Shown here piece by piece: positions 1-13,775 of a DNA stretch of 38,680 bases; position 1 is the first letter of the stretch, and each line of letters begins with the position of its first letter. Origin of the DNA: Smittium culicis. Its lineage: Eukaryota > Kickxellomycota > Harpellomycetes > Harpellales > Legeriomycetaceae. Under the pieces are notes generated by a model. That model was not told where the DNA came from. It saw nothing but the letters and a program-made list of their open reading frames with translations, and did no database searches. The DNA is taken from contig LSSN01000356.1 in the NCBI GenBank assembly GCA_001970855.1, positions 1 to 38,680 on the forward strand, in the 5' to 3' direction. Position numbers and translations under genes: made by a program.

Positions 1-624
1 TGCAAGAATGTAAGCAAAAGAAAACAAAAAGATTATTAGGAATAGGATTACCAAACAACTTTCAATTGCCTTGGATAAGCTGTCATAAATCATGATTTGG
101 TTTATGGCTCTAGTTAGTATTTCATAAATCCCAAAATCAGATTCAGAATTTAAGGAACTGACTAAAATTTTAAAAACCTCTATCCCACTCAAATCTCTAA
201 TAAGCTCATAACATTCCTTGCCTATTATTATATGGATGTAAATAAGTCATATAAAAATTATGAGAATTCGTAGTAGTAAAAAAAACATATAAAAAAAATA
301 CTGTGCAAAATGCTTGTAAAAATTAAGCAGGCCTCAGTTCTTATGCTTAGATCTTTGCTATTATCCGTTAGCAGTTTTATAATTCTACAAGTAAATGAAT
401 TCACATATATAGCCTAGAGCATAAAGTAAAAACAATGACAGAGTAGAAGGTAAATTCAAAATAGATGGTACTTACATTGGTATTATATCGCTTTCATTGC
501 AATAAATTCTCTTTCTGTAGTTGTTGCCGATTATAGAGTTTTTTATGGATTTAAGAGAAGGCAAAAGCTTATCGTTGTCGAAATAATCTAGGGTTTGTAC
601 GTGTTTGGGTTTTGGAGATATCAT
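1..624 (-). CDS. ARMC8: ARMC8/Vid28 (GID5) homologue, N-terminal part, runs off left edge
   Basis: Armadillo-repeat scaffold subunit of the GID/CTLH ubiquitin ligase, which in yeast degrades gluconeogenic enzymes and in animals is the CTLH complex. Exons on the minus strand are 624-476, 384-302 and 221-52; phases join cleanly and give 134 codons. Position 51 is a GT donor and the rest of the gene lies beyond base 1. The ATG at 624-622 is the first after an in-frame stop. The key match is the stretch LKSIKNSIIGNN (about residues 21-32), corresponding to the DMKNAVIGNN region that opens the first repeat of human ARMC8. It is followed by ARM-like helices (IIPIIIKLLTDNSKDL, RTEACLIFTSIL). It is the only minus-strand gene found here and is divergent from the capping enzyme. 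The family is assigned from recalled similarity; other ARM-repeat proteins are possible but fit the IGNN motif less well. Confidence 0.72.
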
Positions 625-3343
625 TTCGATATTCTGTAGCTTAGCAGATACAATAAATGAAGGTAGAGTATTCTTAGGCTAGTAATAAATGAATATAAAT
701 GATATATGAGATGAGAAATTCAATTTTCTAAAAAATAGCAGTTCAAGTATTAAATAATAAAGCTTAATAAGAGAAAAACATTTATCTATTAATGTAAGCT
801 TTTAGATTTAATGTTTTAAACTACATTTTAAATAAATGGTACAAATACCGACTTTTCTATCGAGTTACGCTTCTAGATTGAGCTAAATAAAAAACAATAC
901 CATTTAAACATTCTGATTCAGACTCTCCCTATTTTAAACAACTAACTCTAATTTGCTGCAATTTCCCCTCTCCATCCATTAATGATATCCGCTATTACAA
1001 TTGGCCTGCTTTATGTACCAACTCCATATTTCAGCCAAGCCCGCCAATAATATTTATTATTTAGATTATACAAATTTTCAGCTAGTTTTATCTGAAGGAG
1101 TTTTCAAGCCAATTTATTAAGAACATGTGTACCGTTTTCATAAGCAAAATTTGTATTAAATCACACTATAAGATTTCCTTATACGCAGGAGTCTATCAAG
1201 TAATAAAATCTATAGGTTTTAAAATATAATTTCAAAAAAATTATTAATGAGCTATCTATCCATACTGTGCCTAGTCCCCAACTCGAATCAGTAAAACTTT
1301 TAATGATTATAACTTTAACTGAATTAATATATACCACCACTAACTCATGTTATTTTTTATACTAAATACCAAATCTATTAAATCACATGTTTTTTTAGTT
1401 TGAGAATAAAGAAAAAAAACGTATTTCCATACAATAAAGTCAAGTATACAGCTTACTTGTTTCAAGAGCGCTTCCACTAATGTTAGTCATAATTATATAT
1501 TTGAACTAATCTTAAAACATAAAAAGAACCTAATCTGTTGATACAATATAGATAATTCTAGTATATATTCTATTTGAGTAATAAATCCCACTATTAACTA
1601 GGCTATTTTAAGAGGAAGAAACACAAGCTGTCGAATATTGTCGCATATTCACATTATGAAAGTTTATAAATAAAACGGTGAATAAGAAAACTTTATACAA
1701 TTTTTTCTTTGTTATAAAATTTATTTATACATTTATGTTGAAACATTATCTGAATAAATTACATTTTAGCTTAAATTCAAAATTTAAGCGGTGTTACTGA
1801 TTTTATATTTCTTTAAAAAAGTATATACACAAAAAATTAAGAATTATTTAATATTTTTTATAACTAATACTCTACCCAAATTTTATTAAATATAAACATC
1901 TTGGTTATTATTGTGAATTTATTCTCTATAATCACTTGCCAATCAATTATCTTTTAAAACTGTATTTAAGTTTTAATTCGAAATATATATCATATATATA
2001 TAATTTTAAGAAATTACATTAGCTTCAACGGGGGGTTTTTTTTATAAAATCACTTGGATAACTCATAATTTATGTGTATATATAGGATCAAATAATTTAT
2101 AATTATGTGGATTTTTATAATTTCGATTATAGATTGATTTTATTTAAACTTTTTATATTTAAAAGTATTGCTCTTATAAACTAATTATATTTTTAATCTG
2201 TTTTTAATATTATTAACTTCACATAATTTAAATGTAATAAAATACATAAAAATCACTAATTTACAATTAATATTTTTGTGCTAATTATTTTTTTTTTAAA
2301 TGAGCGAGTATTTATAAAGCTAGGCGTTTAATACTATGGTAATGCAAAATTTATGTTTTTGTCGATATACACATTTGCAAAATCTATTCATTCTTAATGC
2401 TAAAACTTAATTTATTTACATCCATCAAAAACTTAATTTTGAGCTGGAAAACTCAACATTTATATAATCCACCATTTATAATTTCAATCAAACTTTAGAA
2501 ATAAAAGTAATTCACTTTTTTTATTATAATAAAGCAGATACGATATTAAATTAAATTAATTCTAATAACCTAGTCTTACTAAAAAAAACAGATGCTCACA
2601 AGTACATTCTTGGATTATCTGATTATTTACTAGCTTAAAGCAATGAGCTACATATCAAAGCGAAGCTATTCGGCTTATATTTTAGACACAAATGTATGGG
2701 CTAATGATCTCTAGTTTACTATTATTAATTCTTAAATTTTGAAAATATTATAATATTTAGAAATTATAATCTGTGTGAGAGTAAAAAGGAATTTATTAGC
2801 TTAAATATTCCAACTTGTGTTACGAATTTCATAGATATATATCATATTCAATCTTAAATTTTGATAATTGCCTTTACGTATAGTAAGACCAGTCAAAAAA
2901 TCATGTTTTTCTTTTCTTGAGTTGCATATGTCTGCTTCTTATTATTTATGGAGGAAAGCCCAAAAATAAAACATCACACTGGAACTATTGAGAACATAAA
3001 TTGTATTTTGGGCTCTCAAGATATTCATAAACCAACATTTATCAAAATAATAAACTTTGATTGGTAATAATAATTTAAGTGTCGATTTAATGAAACCTTT
3101 GAAGGAAAACGTTGGGTAGCTTAAAGGTTGCGAATTAATTATTGGCTGAAAAGCAATTTTCTCCAAAAATAATAAAATAGCAATGAAATTCCACTATGTG
3201 ATAGCCAATAATTATGTTTATTTTCTGAACTTCATTTTATTTAAAACTGAAAAGCTAAAAAATATATTTATTTTTTATTGCCTCAGTTATATTTCCTTCA
3301 TGCTTTATCAAATTTAACGCCAACGTTTTCGGCCATATAAAAT
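625..3343. other. Divergent intergenic region, no gene seen
   Basis: A 2.7-kb AT-rich spacer between the divergent ARMC8-like and capping-enzyme genes, so it should hold both promoters. Visible possible promoter elements are ATTGG at 1000-1004 (CCAAT facing the minus-strand gene), CCAAT at 1044-1048, ATTGG at 3141-3145 and CCAAT at 3205-3209, the last 135 bases before the capping-enzyme ATG. A 74-codon open frame on the minus strand (3166-2942) lacks an ATG start and resembles nothing I know. No tRNA or repeat array was recognised. Confidence 0.5.
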
Positions 3344-5585
3344 ATGAACAATATCGGCTATAAAAAAAGAAAGTTCACGATATTCGACCCAAACGAGGGC
3401 AACAAGAGAACTCGAAACGAAAATGATTATAGATCAAACAAAACTGCCTCACCAACCACTTCCCCAATCCCAGGAGTTAGAGTGACGCCTGATATGCATA
3501 GAAGGCTAACCACAATTGTAAAAAATACCTTAGAATTACCACATACTAGGTACTCCCAAGATACTACTTTTATGCTTAAAAATAACCTTTTCGTTATCGC
3601 TAATTAATTATTATTCTTGATTTCCAATAACTGCGTCTTCCAGATTTCCAGGTATAAAAAAATTATATTTTATTTATTTATGTTTTTTTTTTAACCCAAT
3701 GTATATTATAATAGCGAGATTAAATTAAAATTTTAGGTTCACAACCTGTTAGCTTTCAAAAATCGCATTTTGAAGAGTTGAAATCAGAAAAGTAATTTTT
3801 TTGAAACAATATTTAAACAATCATATTTATTTTAATTTTTTATTAACATATTTATTATATTTTAGCTACTTTGTTTGCGAAAAATCTGATGGAGTTAGAG
3901 TATTAATGCTAATGACTCTCGTTGATAATCGGCCTCAAACTTTTTTAGTACTAACATATCTATTTTATTATTTCATTATTACTAAAGTTAAATTAATTTA
4001 TACTAATGATTTCATTTTTAAAATACCTTAATTAAGTTTGATAGACATAATAATTATTACTACGTGGAAAAACTTGTATTTCCTTTACCTGAAGAACCAA
4101 ATAAAGATATAAGTTTTCACAATAATACAATAGTTGACGGCGAGCTTATTGAAGATACTTATCCTGATGGAAAGGTTCACAATTAAAATTTATTTCAAAT
4201 ATTTAAGTAGTTATCAAATGACCATTTTATATTTACTGTCGAGTAGTAATTTAAATCTTACATCATTACATTTAATAGAAAAAAAAAATATTTCTTGCCT
4301 TTGATTTACTTTCAGTAAATGGCTTAAATGTCATGAGTAGAACACTAGATAAACGACTTGGGGTATTTATAATAATTTTCATTGCTTTTACTTTGAGGAG
4401 TTTAATTTTATCTTACTCTTATAATATCTATTTTTGGCCCAGTACTTTCAAACAATTCTCAAACTAAAGTAGTAATCTAACTTTTAATTATACCATTTCT
4501 TCATAATAGTATTTACATGTCAATGTTCTTAAGCCATTATCCAATTTTTTAAAAAAGAACGAGCACTACCAAAAAGTACAACAGTTCGAGTGAGCCATTT
4601 AGCTTTATAATATCTTGAATTCATTTATATTTGTATTATAATATCTATACTAACTTTATTTTATTTTATTTTTTAATTGCAGGTTTCAAATAAAGAAAAT
4701 GGAGCTTTCATATGGTTTAGGAAAAGTTATTGACATCGATATTCCAAAACTGTTACATAAAAACGATGGATTAATATTTACTTCATCTATCGCTCCATAT
4801 ATGCCTGGAACTTGTAATAAAATGTAAAAGTTCCCAGTTTTATTACTACTCTTTTCAATTATTTGTATAATTAAAGGATGGTTTCTCAAAAAACTTGATC
4901 TTATTTCCTTATGTTTACTAATTTCCTTTTACCAAATATCTTAATAATTTAGACTGAAATGGAAGCCTGCAGAAGATAATTCGATAGACTTTAAAGCTAT
5001 TGTTAAAGATGAAATTACCGATGGTATTCCCAAAATAGAATTGCACTCATGGGAGGGAGGTGATAGCTATTCCTACTTTGCTGATTTATCCGTAACGCCT
5101 GAAGAATGGGACAAGTAAGTTTTTTTTTTGATTAAATTTCACTTATAGATCGTCATTTCTATAGTTCGCAATATTCTTTTTTTTTATAACGTTTTTTATT
5201 TTTTCATATTGAACAAAAAGATAATCCAAGCTTCTGTTTATTATCTTTATTAGCTTTAAGCTAAACAAAAGCTTTAATGGTAGCATTATCGAAGTAACAA
5301 TCCATTCAATTTATGAAGAGCCATACAAATGGATATACATGAGAAATAGAGATGACAAACCTCATGGAAATCATATTTCCATCGTCAATAAGATCCTTGT
5401 TAGCATTAAAGACAGTATTAGCTCAGATGAGGTATTACAAATTTATTTTTATTTCACTTATTAATATTGAACTAATCATTACTAAAAGACACCTTTTTTT
5501 GTATTAATAATAATAATAATAACAAAAGCTAAAGGAGCAGTCTGAATTAATCCGTGATGAGTGGAAAAAGCGAAACTCTAAATAG
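3344..5585 (+). CDS. CEG1: mRNA-capping enzyme guanylyltransferase (alpha subunit)
   Basis: Transfers GMP from GTP to the 5' diphosphate end of nascent mRNA through a lysine-GMP intermediate, in the nucleus on RNA polymerase II. Exons: 3344-3549, 3644-3651, 3737-3791, 3866-3947, 4037-4174, 4279-4362, 4510-4589, 4683-4823, 4953-5114, 5254-5431, 5529-5585 (396 aa; yeast Ceg1 is 459 aa). All nucleotidyltransferase motifs are present in order: RFPGSQPVSF near residues 69-78, motif I EKSDG with catalytic Lys96, FDRHNNYY (III), VDGELI (IIIa, about 150-155), KNDGLIFT (IV, about 244-251), LKWKP (V, 266-270) and WIYMRNRDDK (VI, about 345-354). There is no triphosphatase domain, so this is the fungal two-protein arrangement. 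Exon 2 is only 8 nt. Donors vary (GTACTC, GTTCAC, GTGAGC), so single boundaries could shift, but the frame closes throughout. Confidence 0.93.
3644..3651 (+). other. 8-nt microexon of the capping-enzyme gene
   Basis: The bases ATTTCCAG lie between a CCAG acceptor and a GTATAA donor. They complete an Arg codon begun in exon 1, add Phe and Pro, and start a Gly codon finished by exon 3, giving RFPGSQPVSF, a near-invariant motif of fungal guanylyltransferases. Skipping it shifts the frame and meets a stop a few codons later. Flanking introns are 94 and 85 nt. Confidence 0.82.
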
Positions 5586-8563
5586 ATCCTCACCCATTTT
5601 AATAAGTGACCGGTTTTATATGCCTTAAAAATATTTAATTTCCGATATTCGTAGATTATTTACCATAAATTCTTACTTTAACCCAAAGTTTTTATTAATT
5701 ATACTTGTTATTATTCCTTTTTAAGTATTTTTTTGTTTAATGTGGATTAGAATTTAATATATTATTTATTCCAATTTACTTTCCTTTATATTTTAGTATG
5801 TTTCTGTTTTTATCAAATAGTTTAATAAAATAATCTTTCTGTACGAGTTATTATCTTTGTAACCACGACGAATTATAAACCATTGCAGAATTACTATATA
5901 ATTTCAATATTTTCATTTTTATATAAATAAAAGAAATAATATATATTTGAGCTTTAAATTTATCAAGTTATTTTATAGTTATACATAAATTATAATATAA
6001 TTATAATTAAAACATGGCAGCCTTATATTTTTTATGATAATTTCCGATGTTTATATAAATTACTTTTAAAAAAAATCATATTATTAAGATGGCCTTAAAT
6101 ACAGCTGGGCATTTATACTTCCTTCGACTTAATTGCGATATATTAAAATGCATGTGATTAAACTCACATTCCTTAACTATGAATAAGTTAATTTAAAAAA
6201 ATATTATGAGCAGGCACTGTATTTCCATTCTTTTTTTTATATATTACCTCAATTTTTTTTTAAATTTAATATTTTGCCAAGGAAAAATTCCAAATTAAGA
6301 ATAGTAAACAATGAATTAAAAAATTTTTATAAAACATAAACTAATAAATTAAAATCAACATCGAGTTGGTATTTGTTATAGCCAGTCTATTCGAAAAATT
6401 CAAATTGTTAATATAGTTTTGAAATTCCTATATCCATCTAGAAAATCTGCTATTTAGATGTACATTTAGTCAAAAAAATCATTTATATAATAATCATTTG
6501 AATTTCAGGCGAATTTACTAATTATCATTTAATTATTCCTTTGATACTATTATCTATATTATTATTAAATACAATACTTCGAATGATGAAGTGTATTTAA
6601 GTGTAGGATGTATTGATTCTTTAAATTAGTATATTTGATTATTAAATAATATAAAATAGGTACTATAAAACACTATCTATACTTTTGTAGTTTTGATATT
6701 GATAATTAATCATAATAAAATGTATGTTCTATAGATAATGGTGTTGAAGTATATTTGTCTATTTTTTGAAATACTTGAGATCTAATTTCAAAACCAAATC
6801 ACTATTATTAGGCAACCGTTTTTTTTTTTTGCAGATACTAGAATCTATATATGCGAATAGTAATTTACAGAAAAATTTACAGCATTTTGTGCATTAATCA
6901 TATAATTGAGAATTTTTTGCAAATTGAATAAAGTAAACGAAACAAAGAGTGTATGATTATGAATTTTTCAAAAATATATAAATTGATGCCTACATAATCT
7001 TTATTTGAATACATATAATATTTTCAGCTGCCAAGGTATTTGAGTATTATCTATTATTGTTTGAATTTTGTTTATATATTTTACTTTGAGCTTATCGACT
7101 CCCTCTACAAAATAATAAATTCATTTTGATATACTTTTATAATAATTACACTTTAGGCAATTTGTTAGTTTAGTTTGTACCTTTTGAAATAGATATATAT
7201 AAAGATCTAAAAACAGATCAAATAAAATAATTTTATTTATTAAGTAGATTAATGATGACCTCTAAAGGTATCCTTTAAAAATGATTTTATGTTAAATTAC
7301 TCAATAATTGTATATTTACAGTACAATTGTAAAATGTTTTATAAAAATTGTAGTTTATTTATTTATTTTTATCTATAACTAATAAATAACTAAATCCTTT
7401 TTTAGTTTAATCTGATATAATATTTAAGAGTATAAATTGATCGATTTTTATTTTTTCGCTGATTATTTGCGAAGCTTCAGGCAGAATTATTGAATACAAT
7501 CTTTTTCCAAATAAATTTAAAGTAGTCTCTTATTCATCGATACAGTTTTATCAGGAATTTAAAGTTACTCTGTTGTAGCAAAATTCATTCAGCTTATCAG
7601 CAATTAATTTGAAAAAAATGATACATACATACCTCAGCATAAATATCATTTAGTTTAGCTATATAATCATGCATCATCAACCAAAAGCTATAGTTTTTAT
7701 AAAACGGTAACTAAAATTAATTAAACTTATTTATACATTTTCTTTTCTTTTCCTTGTATTAGAATACGAGCTAAGAAAATGTAGTTGTAGATTAATTAGA
7801 ACGCACAGTTTTAGGTTTCAAGACCTATAACTAAGTTAAATCCATTTTTTAATCTTTTAGAATCAGTTAGAATTTTTTCAAGCTACCAAAATTGATATTA
7901 AAACGAATAAAATTTGAATCTGAGGCTATTATACTTGTAAAGAATATTGCCAAATTTATAATAACCATAAAACATCCTAGCTAGTACGAACTTTTTATTT
8001 ATTTGAGAGCTTATTGCCGAGATATGCTAATGTTGAAAGGGGCTAGTGATGGTCGTTTATACTTCATAAATAAGAGGTATCTCGACAATTACAAATATTA
8101 CACCACTATCTTTATTTTTTTCCAAGCCTAGATATAGAAGTGATATTTTTATGCTAAGCAACTTAAGTATGAAATGCCGTTTTTAGCCCAACACTTTGCG
8201 GGGAATTTTAATACATATTAATTTAGTGATAGAATAAAAGCATGCGTATTTATAGCCAATAAGGTCTATTTAAACTTTAATTTCATGTTTTAGTCATATT
8301 TTTGCTAAGCTTAGCTGAATTTTATTGGTATGATTTAAATGCATTTACGAATCGTTGGTATTTTCAAATTATTAATTTTCAAATATAGATAATTTATTTA
8401 GGATTATTTAGAGGTTGAGATAATCGAGTTTACTAAACAGTTAGCTTATACTTCACTCATCACTATACTTTATTATATATTTAATATTTCTATAGATTTT
8501 TTTTATTTTTCATAACTGTGTCTTCAGCTACGGAATTATTACTCTTAGCTTTGAGCTTTAAAC
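5586..8563. other. Intergenic region, no gene seen
   Basis: About 3 kb of AT-rich sequence with stops in all frames, between the capping enzyme and the first lipase. No RNA gene was recognised. A CCAAT at 8256-8260 lies about 300 bases before the lipase ATG and may belong to its promoter. Confidence 0.5.
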
Positions 8564-11500
8564 ATGGAAGCAAGAGAGTTTGAAGGATGTGATATAACTC
8601 ATCCTCTAAATCTGTACAAAATTCCCGATGGTGTTATGCAAATATTCCTTAAAACCGTAAAGTTGCCACAAAGCTCCAAAAAATTATACATTGTCATTAG
8701 CTTCGGAGGTATTTAATTTAATTATTCCAAATTATAAATACAAATTCATATTCAAAGTTTCTATGTTATATCCATAGAGGTTTTTTATATATACTAATCA
8801 TTATCTTTGTCCACTCGTGTGTAGATCTACTTTACCAATCTTCTGTTTCTAGCGATGACAAAAAGGAATGGTATGAGGGATTTGAATTCAGAGTTACTTA
8901 TCATCAACAAATTTTCGATTTTGTAACAGTAATATAATTATATCCTATATTATATAAATCTAATTAGATATATTAACAGTATTATATATATATAATAACA
9001 TAAACTTGCATCATTCTCCATTTACTCTTGTCTGATTTTTGTAAAATATTATAAATTATATTTTTTTAGTTAGAAGTATATGAGCAAAATATGTTTTTTC
9101 CTGACAGGCTAATAGGAAAAGCCAGAATTAAAATATCATTCCTCGATGGCTACCCTGAAGTATTCTCTAGGTTAGCTTTTATTTCTTTTATAATTCATAT
9201 TAAATACTATATTTTGAATTTATGTAACAAAATATTGTAATTTCTATTAAATCTCTTTCTAGACTATTTGAATTATTTCTCTTGTTTTATTCAACTAAAA
9301 GTATTTCTTAATTTTCTCAACTTTTACATTTCAATTCAATATACAGATATTACGAAATTGTAGCAGATAACTCTTATTCAGAATCATTTCCTTCTTCTGA
9401 TGAAAGCGCCATTAAAGACTTAAAACTAGGCGCTGTATTGGTCAGAATTAACTACAGATACCAAAACATCAATGATCCTGAGCCTAAATTCTCCTCTGAT
9501 AAAAACATCCCTACCATTTTCAATAATAACTTGAACAAAGACATTAGGAAATTACAGACCGATGCTATGAAATTGATAGATTCAAGAGTTCTTTCAGATG
9601 AGCTATTCTCTGAATTCTCTACCCGATTTTTTAGCAGCTTAACATCTCTTAATGAGCCAGAAACTAACCATGCCAATTCCACTAATCCAGAAATAGCCAT
9701 AATTAACGATACTGTTCTAGCTGAACTTTCTGATAATTCAACAAACGAGTTTTCAAAATTTACTAAAAACGACAATAACTCTCTAAAACCTTTCTCTTTT
9801 TTTAAGTCTACTCCTTCCGAATTATCTGATCAAAAGAGTACAGATTTATCAAAAAATCAGAATCCAGCTAGCGAGATGATTAAGCCTTTTTTTGACTTTT
9901 TCGGATCGCTCGACTCTATTGTAGAGATATCTGGAAAATCTGACACAAACCATTTGTCTACACCAATAGATTCTCCTAAAAAGCATTTACCAAGCGACAG
10001 CCTTTCTCCTTCCAAAACTGCTATCCCTAGTATTGACCAAATCCATAAAGATTCTGGTATATCATCCAGCGATAACTCGTTACCCAACCTATTAGCTACA
10101 TTTACCCGAATAATGAATGTTTTGGTATTAATTAAAAGATTCCACCTTTAACCTTGCTTTCTTTATTTGTATATTCTTTATATGACATTTCCGTTGTATT
10201 TATACTTTTAACTAACCACTTACTCAATTTAAATATAGTTTCAAAATCTCGGTTTAACTCACTCTCAGCTAATTCACGGTGGTATCCAGCTTATTAATTA
10301 TCACACCTCGCCTGAATATCAAAGGTATTCAATTTTTTATTTACTGTTTTCGATTTTTTTTTTAATTATTTGATTTTATATCATTATTTATAAAATAAAA
10401 TCTAAAATTTTAAACTATTTATTATTAAATTAGCCAAAGATTGTACTCTTTATCCCAAACCCCTATACCATCCGAAGAACTAGCTCTTCCAGAGTACTAT
10501 TCAAAATTCTCGCTATCATCTTATGTAACTATTTTATCTTTTTCGTATTTGCCCTTTAACAAAATTCCTTCGAAACATTCCTTTATTTTTAACTTGCTAT
10601 TATCGTACTTAAAAAGTAAAATCTAGATATGGAAATATTATTATTATATTATAAAATTTGGTTTTGACTTGTAAAAAAATTTATTTAAAATAGGGATGGA
10701 GACTGATTTACTATTTCAACCGTGGCGTGTCGTTACTTGGTATTAATTCTTTTGCTTTATAACTTATATATTCTTTTCGCTTTAATTAAAATTTTTTTAA
10801 TTAGGATCGTTTTAACCTAAAAAAAATTATTAATCATGTTATTATCTTCTTAATTTTTTATTCTTAACTCAAACATTTTATTTATTCATTTGGAATAGAT
10901 GGAACTAAGGAAAATTCTGATTTTCAAAGTATTGTACAGTATTTAAAAGTTGATCCTGAAGACGTTATCGGGTACAATTTTACTGGAAATACTGTTTTTA
11001 TACCATGTTATTTTATTTTGCACGACAAAAGCAAAAACTCGATGGTATTGTCTATAAGAGGTACTTTGGTAAGTTTTTTCAATGTCTTTATCAGAAAATT
11101 TATGATAATTGACATTTTTATATTTATAATTTGTTAGAGTACAGAAGATTTATTAGTTGATCTAACATGCGAGTATGAAAAGTGGAATGGTGGTCTAGTT
11201 CATGGTGGAGTTAGAGTTATGGCACAATGGATTTTTATACACGTCATTCCTCACATGCTGGCGTATGCACAAAAAAACGGAATTAAAGATATAAATTTTG
11301 TGGGACATTCGCTTGGAGCTGCTACAGCTGCAGTTTTACTTTTGATGATTAAAAACGAGTCTAAAAAGCTTGAAGAATTGAAAATCCCATCTTCTAATTT
11401 TAAATTTATCAGTTGGTGCTATGGCACGCTTCCTTGTGTATCGTTGAACCTTGCAAAAGACTGCTTAGTTGATGGCGATTCTGATTCAATCGATTCCAGT

Positions 11501-12332
11501 GTGCCATTTTCCATTTTTTCTTTTGTTCATTCACGTGATATGATTAGCTCTTTGTCATATGGATCTGTTATGGATATTAAGCAAATGATATTAGCTGCCT
11601 ACGAAAAATCAGAGACTTTCTCTCAGTCACTTGCTATGGTAAAATACGTATATTTATAATCTTTTTCTCTTCTTTTTTTAATTTACTTTCCCAATAGGTC
11701 TCGTTAGTTATTCTTAATAATTACTAATGAAGCTATCCTAATCGATTTAGAAATTCGACGATAAAGATGAGGCAAACCGTAAAAGACTAGATAAATTAGC
11801 TTTTCTAGCTAACTTGCACAAAAAAATCGTTGAAGAAGATATAAATTTAAAACTCTATGTTCCTGGGAAAGTCTTCCTCATTACGAACTCGCATCCAGGA
11901 AAAAAAGTAGAACTAAAAAAGACAGTTATTACTGAAATTTTAAACCCGGATGCTTTTTCTGACTCAAGTATACTGAAAATTGTTAAAGATTTGCACCCAG
12001 ACGGAAAAGTTGACTCCCCAGGTATTATTAATATACACATACCAATTTTTTTCATGAATTAATTCGGCAAATATTTTGATATTTTGATGTTACGAATTTT
12101 CTATTTTGTTGTTAATAACGCCTTTAATCAATTTATAGGAAAAGCTAAATTTACTCAAGATATTATTGAAGATTTGAAAATTAACACTAAATATGTAGAA
12201 AAAACATCTTGCGTATATAGAATAAACCCAGAATCGCTTAACTCAATAGAATTCTGTAACACTATGATATCTGACCACTTTCCTAATAGATATGAAGATT
12301 CTCTATTAGAAGCGATGAATAATAGCGAATAG
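8564..12332 (+). CDS. C2-domain class-3 lipase (diacylglycerol-lipase-like), paralogue 1
   Basis: Predicted serine lipase of the alpha/beta-hydrolase fold, probably acting on diacylglycerol or a phospholipid at a membrane engaged by its C2 domain. Exons: 8564-8708, 8825-8928, 9070-9170, 9347-10124, 10239-10324, 10434-10524, 10694-10739, 10899-11068, 11138-11638, 11751-12021, 12139-12332 (828 aa). Residues about 15-125 form a C2-like beta sandwich; about 130-375 is a Ser/Asn/Asp-rich linker in one exon; the lipase domain follows. Triad candidates are Ser565 in GHSLGAA, Asp641 in HSRDMI and His811 in SDHFPN. SIRGT and LVHGGV are typical of lipase-3 folds. No transmembrane segments are evident, unlike animal DAGLs. 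The end of exon 4 is uncertain (10118 and 10124 both keep frame), as is the start of exon 6 (10434 or 10440). Its paralogue lies at 30530-33796. Confidence 0.88.
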
Positions 12333-13775
12333 AAGAATATTACATAATTCTTTCTTATTTTAACTTAGATTTTAATTATTAATACGTGCTTATTTATCGC
12401 TTCATATAACTGTTTATATATTCGTTTAAATTATCTGCAATATGTATGCAAGTAATGGTATTCTTTATATCACAGGTATTCCATCCCAAAAATATATTAC
12501 ACGAGCTATTAATCTATATTATCTCTTTCGAATTGATCCTTATATACTTTACATTGTAGCGTATTTATCTAAGTGTATTTAGCTTTTTTAATACTAGAAT
12601 TTAATGATATATAATTTAAAGTAAATAAATACTTATTTTTATGAATATAAATGGATTTTCTTCAAAACAAAATTGGTATAGAGGAATTTTTATTCCTTGT
12701 TGTGTTTACGTAATATTTTCCAAATCTAGTTTGAATGTAGATATAATCTGTACTTGTATACATTTGATATTTGTTTGTTAAAAGTGATTGAATTTATTGT
12801 GATTCATCAATAATTTCTGATGCTTATAATCAAGTGCTCTTTTGATTTCATAACTCCAAAAAACTCTAACTTACACTTTTCAGTCAACTGTAACTAAAAT
12901 ACTTTGGATACAAGCTTGAATTACAAATATAATACGGGCAATGATTAAATAAAGCTATTTTTCTTATTTAGTCTTTACTCTTTTATTTATCAAATGTGTA
13001 GCACAATAGATGGTATTCTATTGTGCTTAGATCATATCGACATTGAGACTATTAATATTGAGTATAATATTCAGAATAATTATGATGCTAGTGAAGATTA
13101 AAATTCCAATATTCTAAAAATGAATGTTACTATAAACTTACTCGAAAATATCTTAATCATGATACTTATTCATTATTTGAATAATTATAGATTTTGTAAT
13201 ATCAATAGTTGGCTTTAATTTTTGGATAATTTTACTATGAAACCATTAAAATTGTGAATTTATAGCTTGATAACAATCTAGAAAATGGTGACCTATAATG
13301 TTCTATAAATGCATTGGCTAATAAATAAATATACATTTTCTATGTGATGCTTATTTCAAAACGCTGGTATCATAATGAGTTCTATGATTGGGTATAACAA
13401 ACTTTCACCATTGGAGGCCAATAATTCACTAGCTCTTATAACGAACCATTTCCATTAGTTATATTTACTAGCAGAATAAATGGCACTTTTTAGTCAATTG
13501 AAAGTTACAAGCTATTTAACATTATATTCTTTTTATTTCTTTCTGCCTTATTAAAGGCTGTATATCGTAAACCTCAAATACCTGCAAGCAATATACCATT
13601 AAACTAGAAAAGGCTTCAAAATATATCAAATTCGAGCAATCCACATTTATCCAAAAAATAATAAAAACAAGCTTTAAACAAATTTACAAGATATTTGTTA
13701 ATTGATACTAGAAAAAAATCCTTAAATCTCATCACCCATACATCAATACAATTCTCTACAAGAATATAGCACAAA
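12333..13775. other. Intergenic region and WDR7 promoter, no gene seen
   Basis: 1.4 kb of AT-rich sequence without a supportable gene. CCAAT-type pentamers occur close together at 13313-13317, 13387-13391 and 13410-13414 (as ATTGG) and at 13418-13422 (as CCAAT), 350-460 bases before the WDR7 start codon. Confidence 0.45.

Noticed and set aside
2942..3166. 74-codon minus-strand frame
   Set aside because: It starts with a non-ATG codon, resembles no family I know, and lies in the likely capping-enzyme promoter. Chance cannot be excluded.
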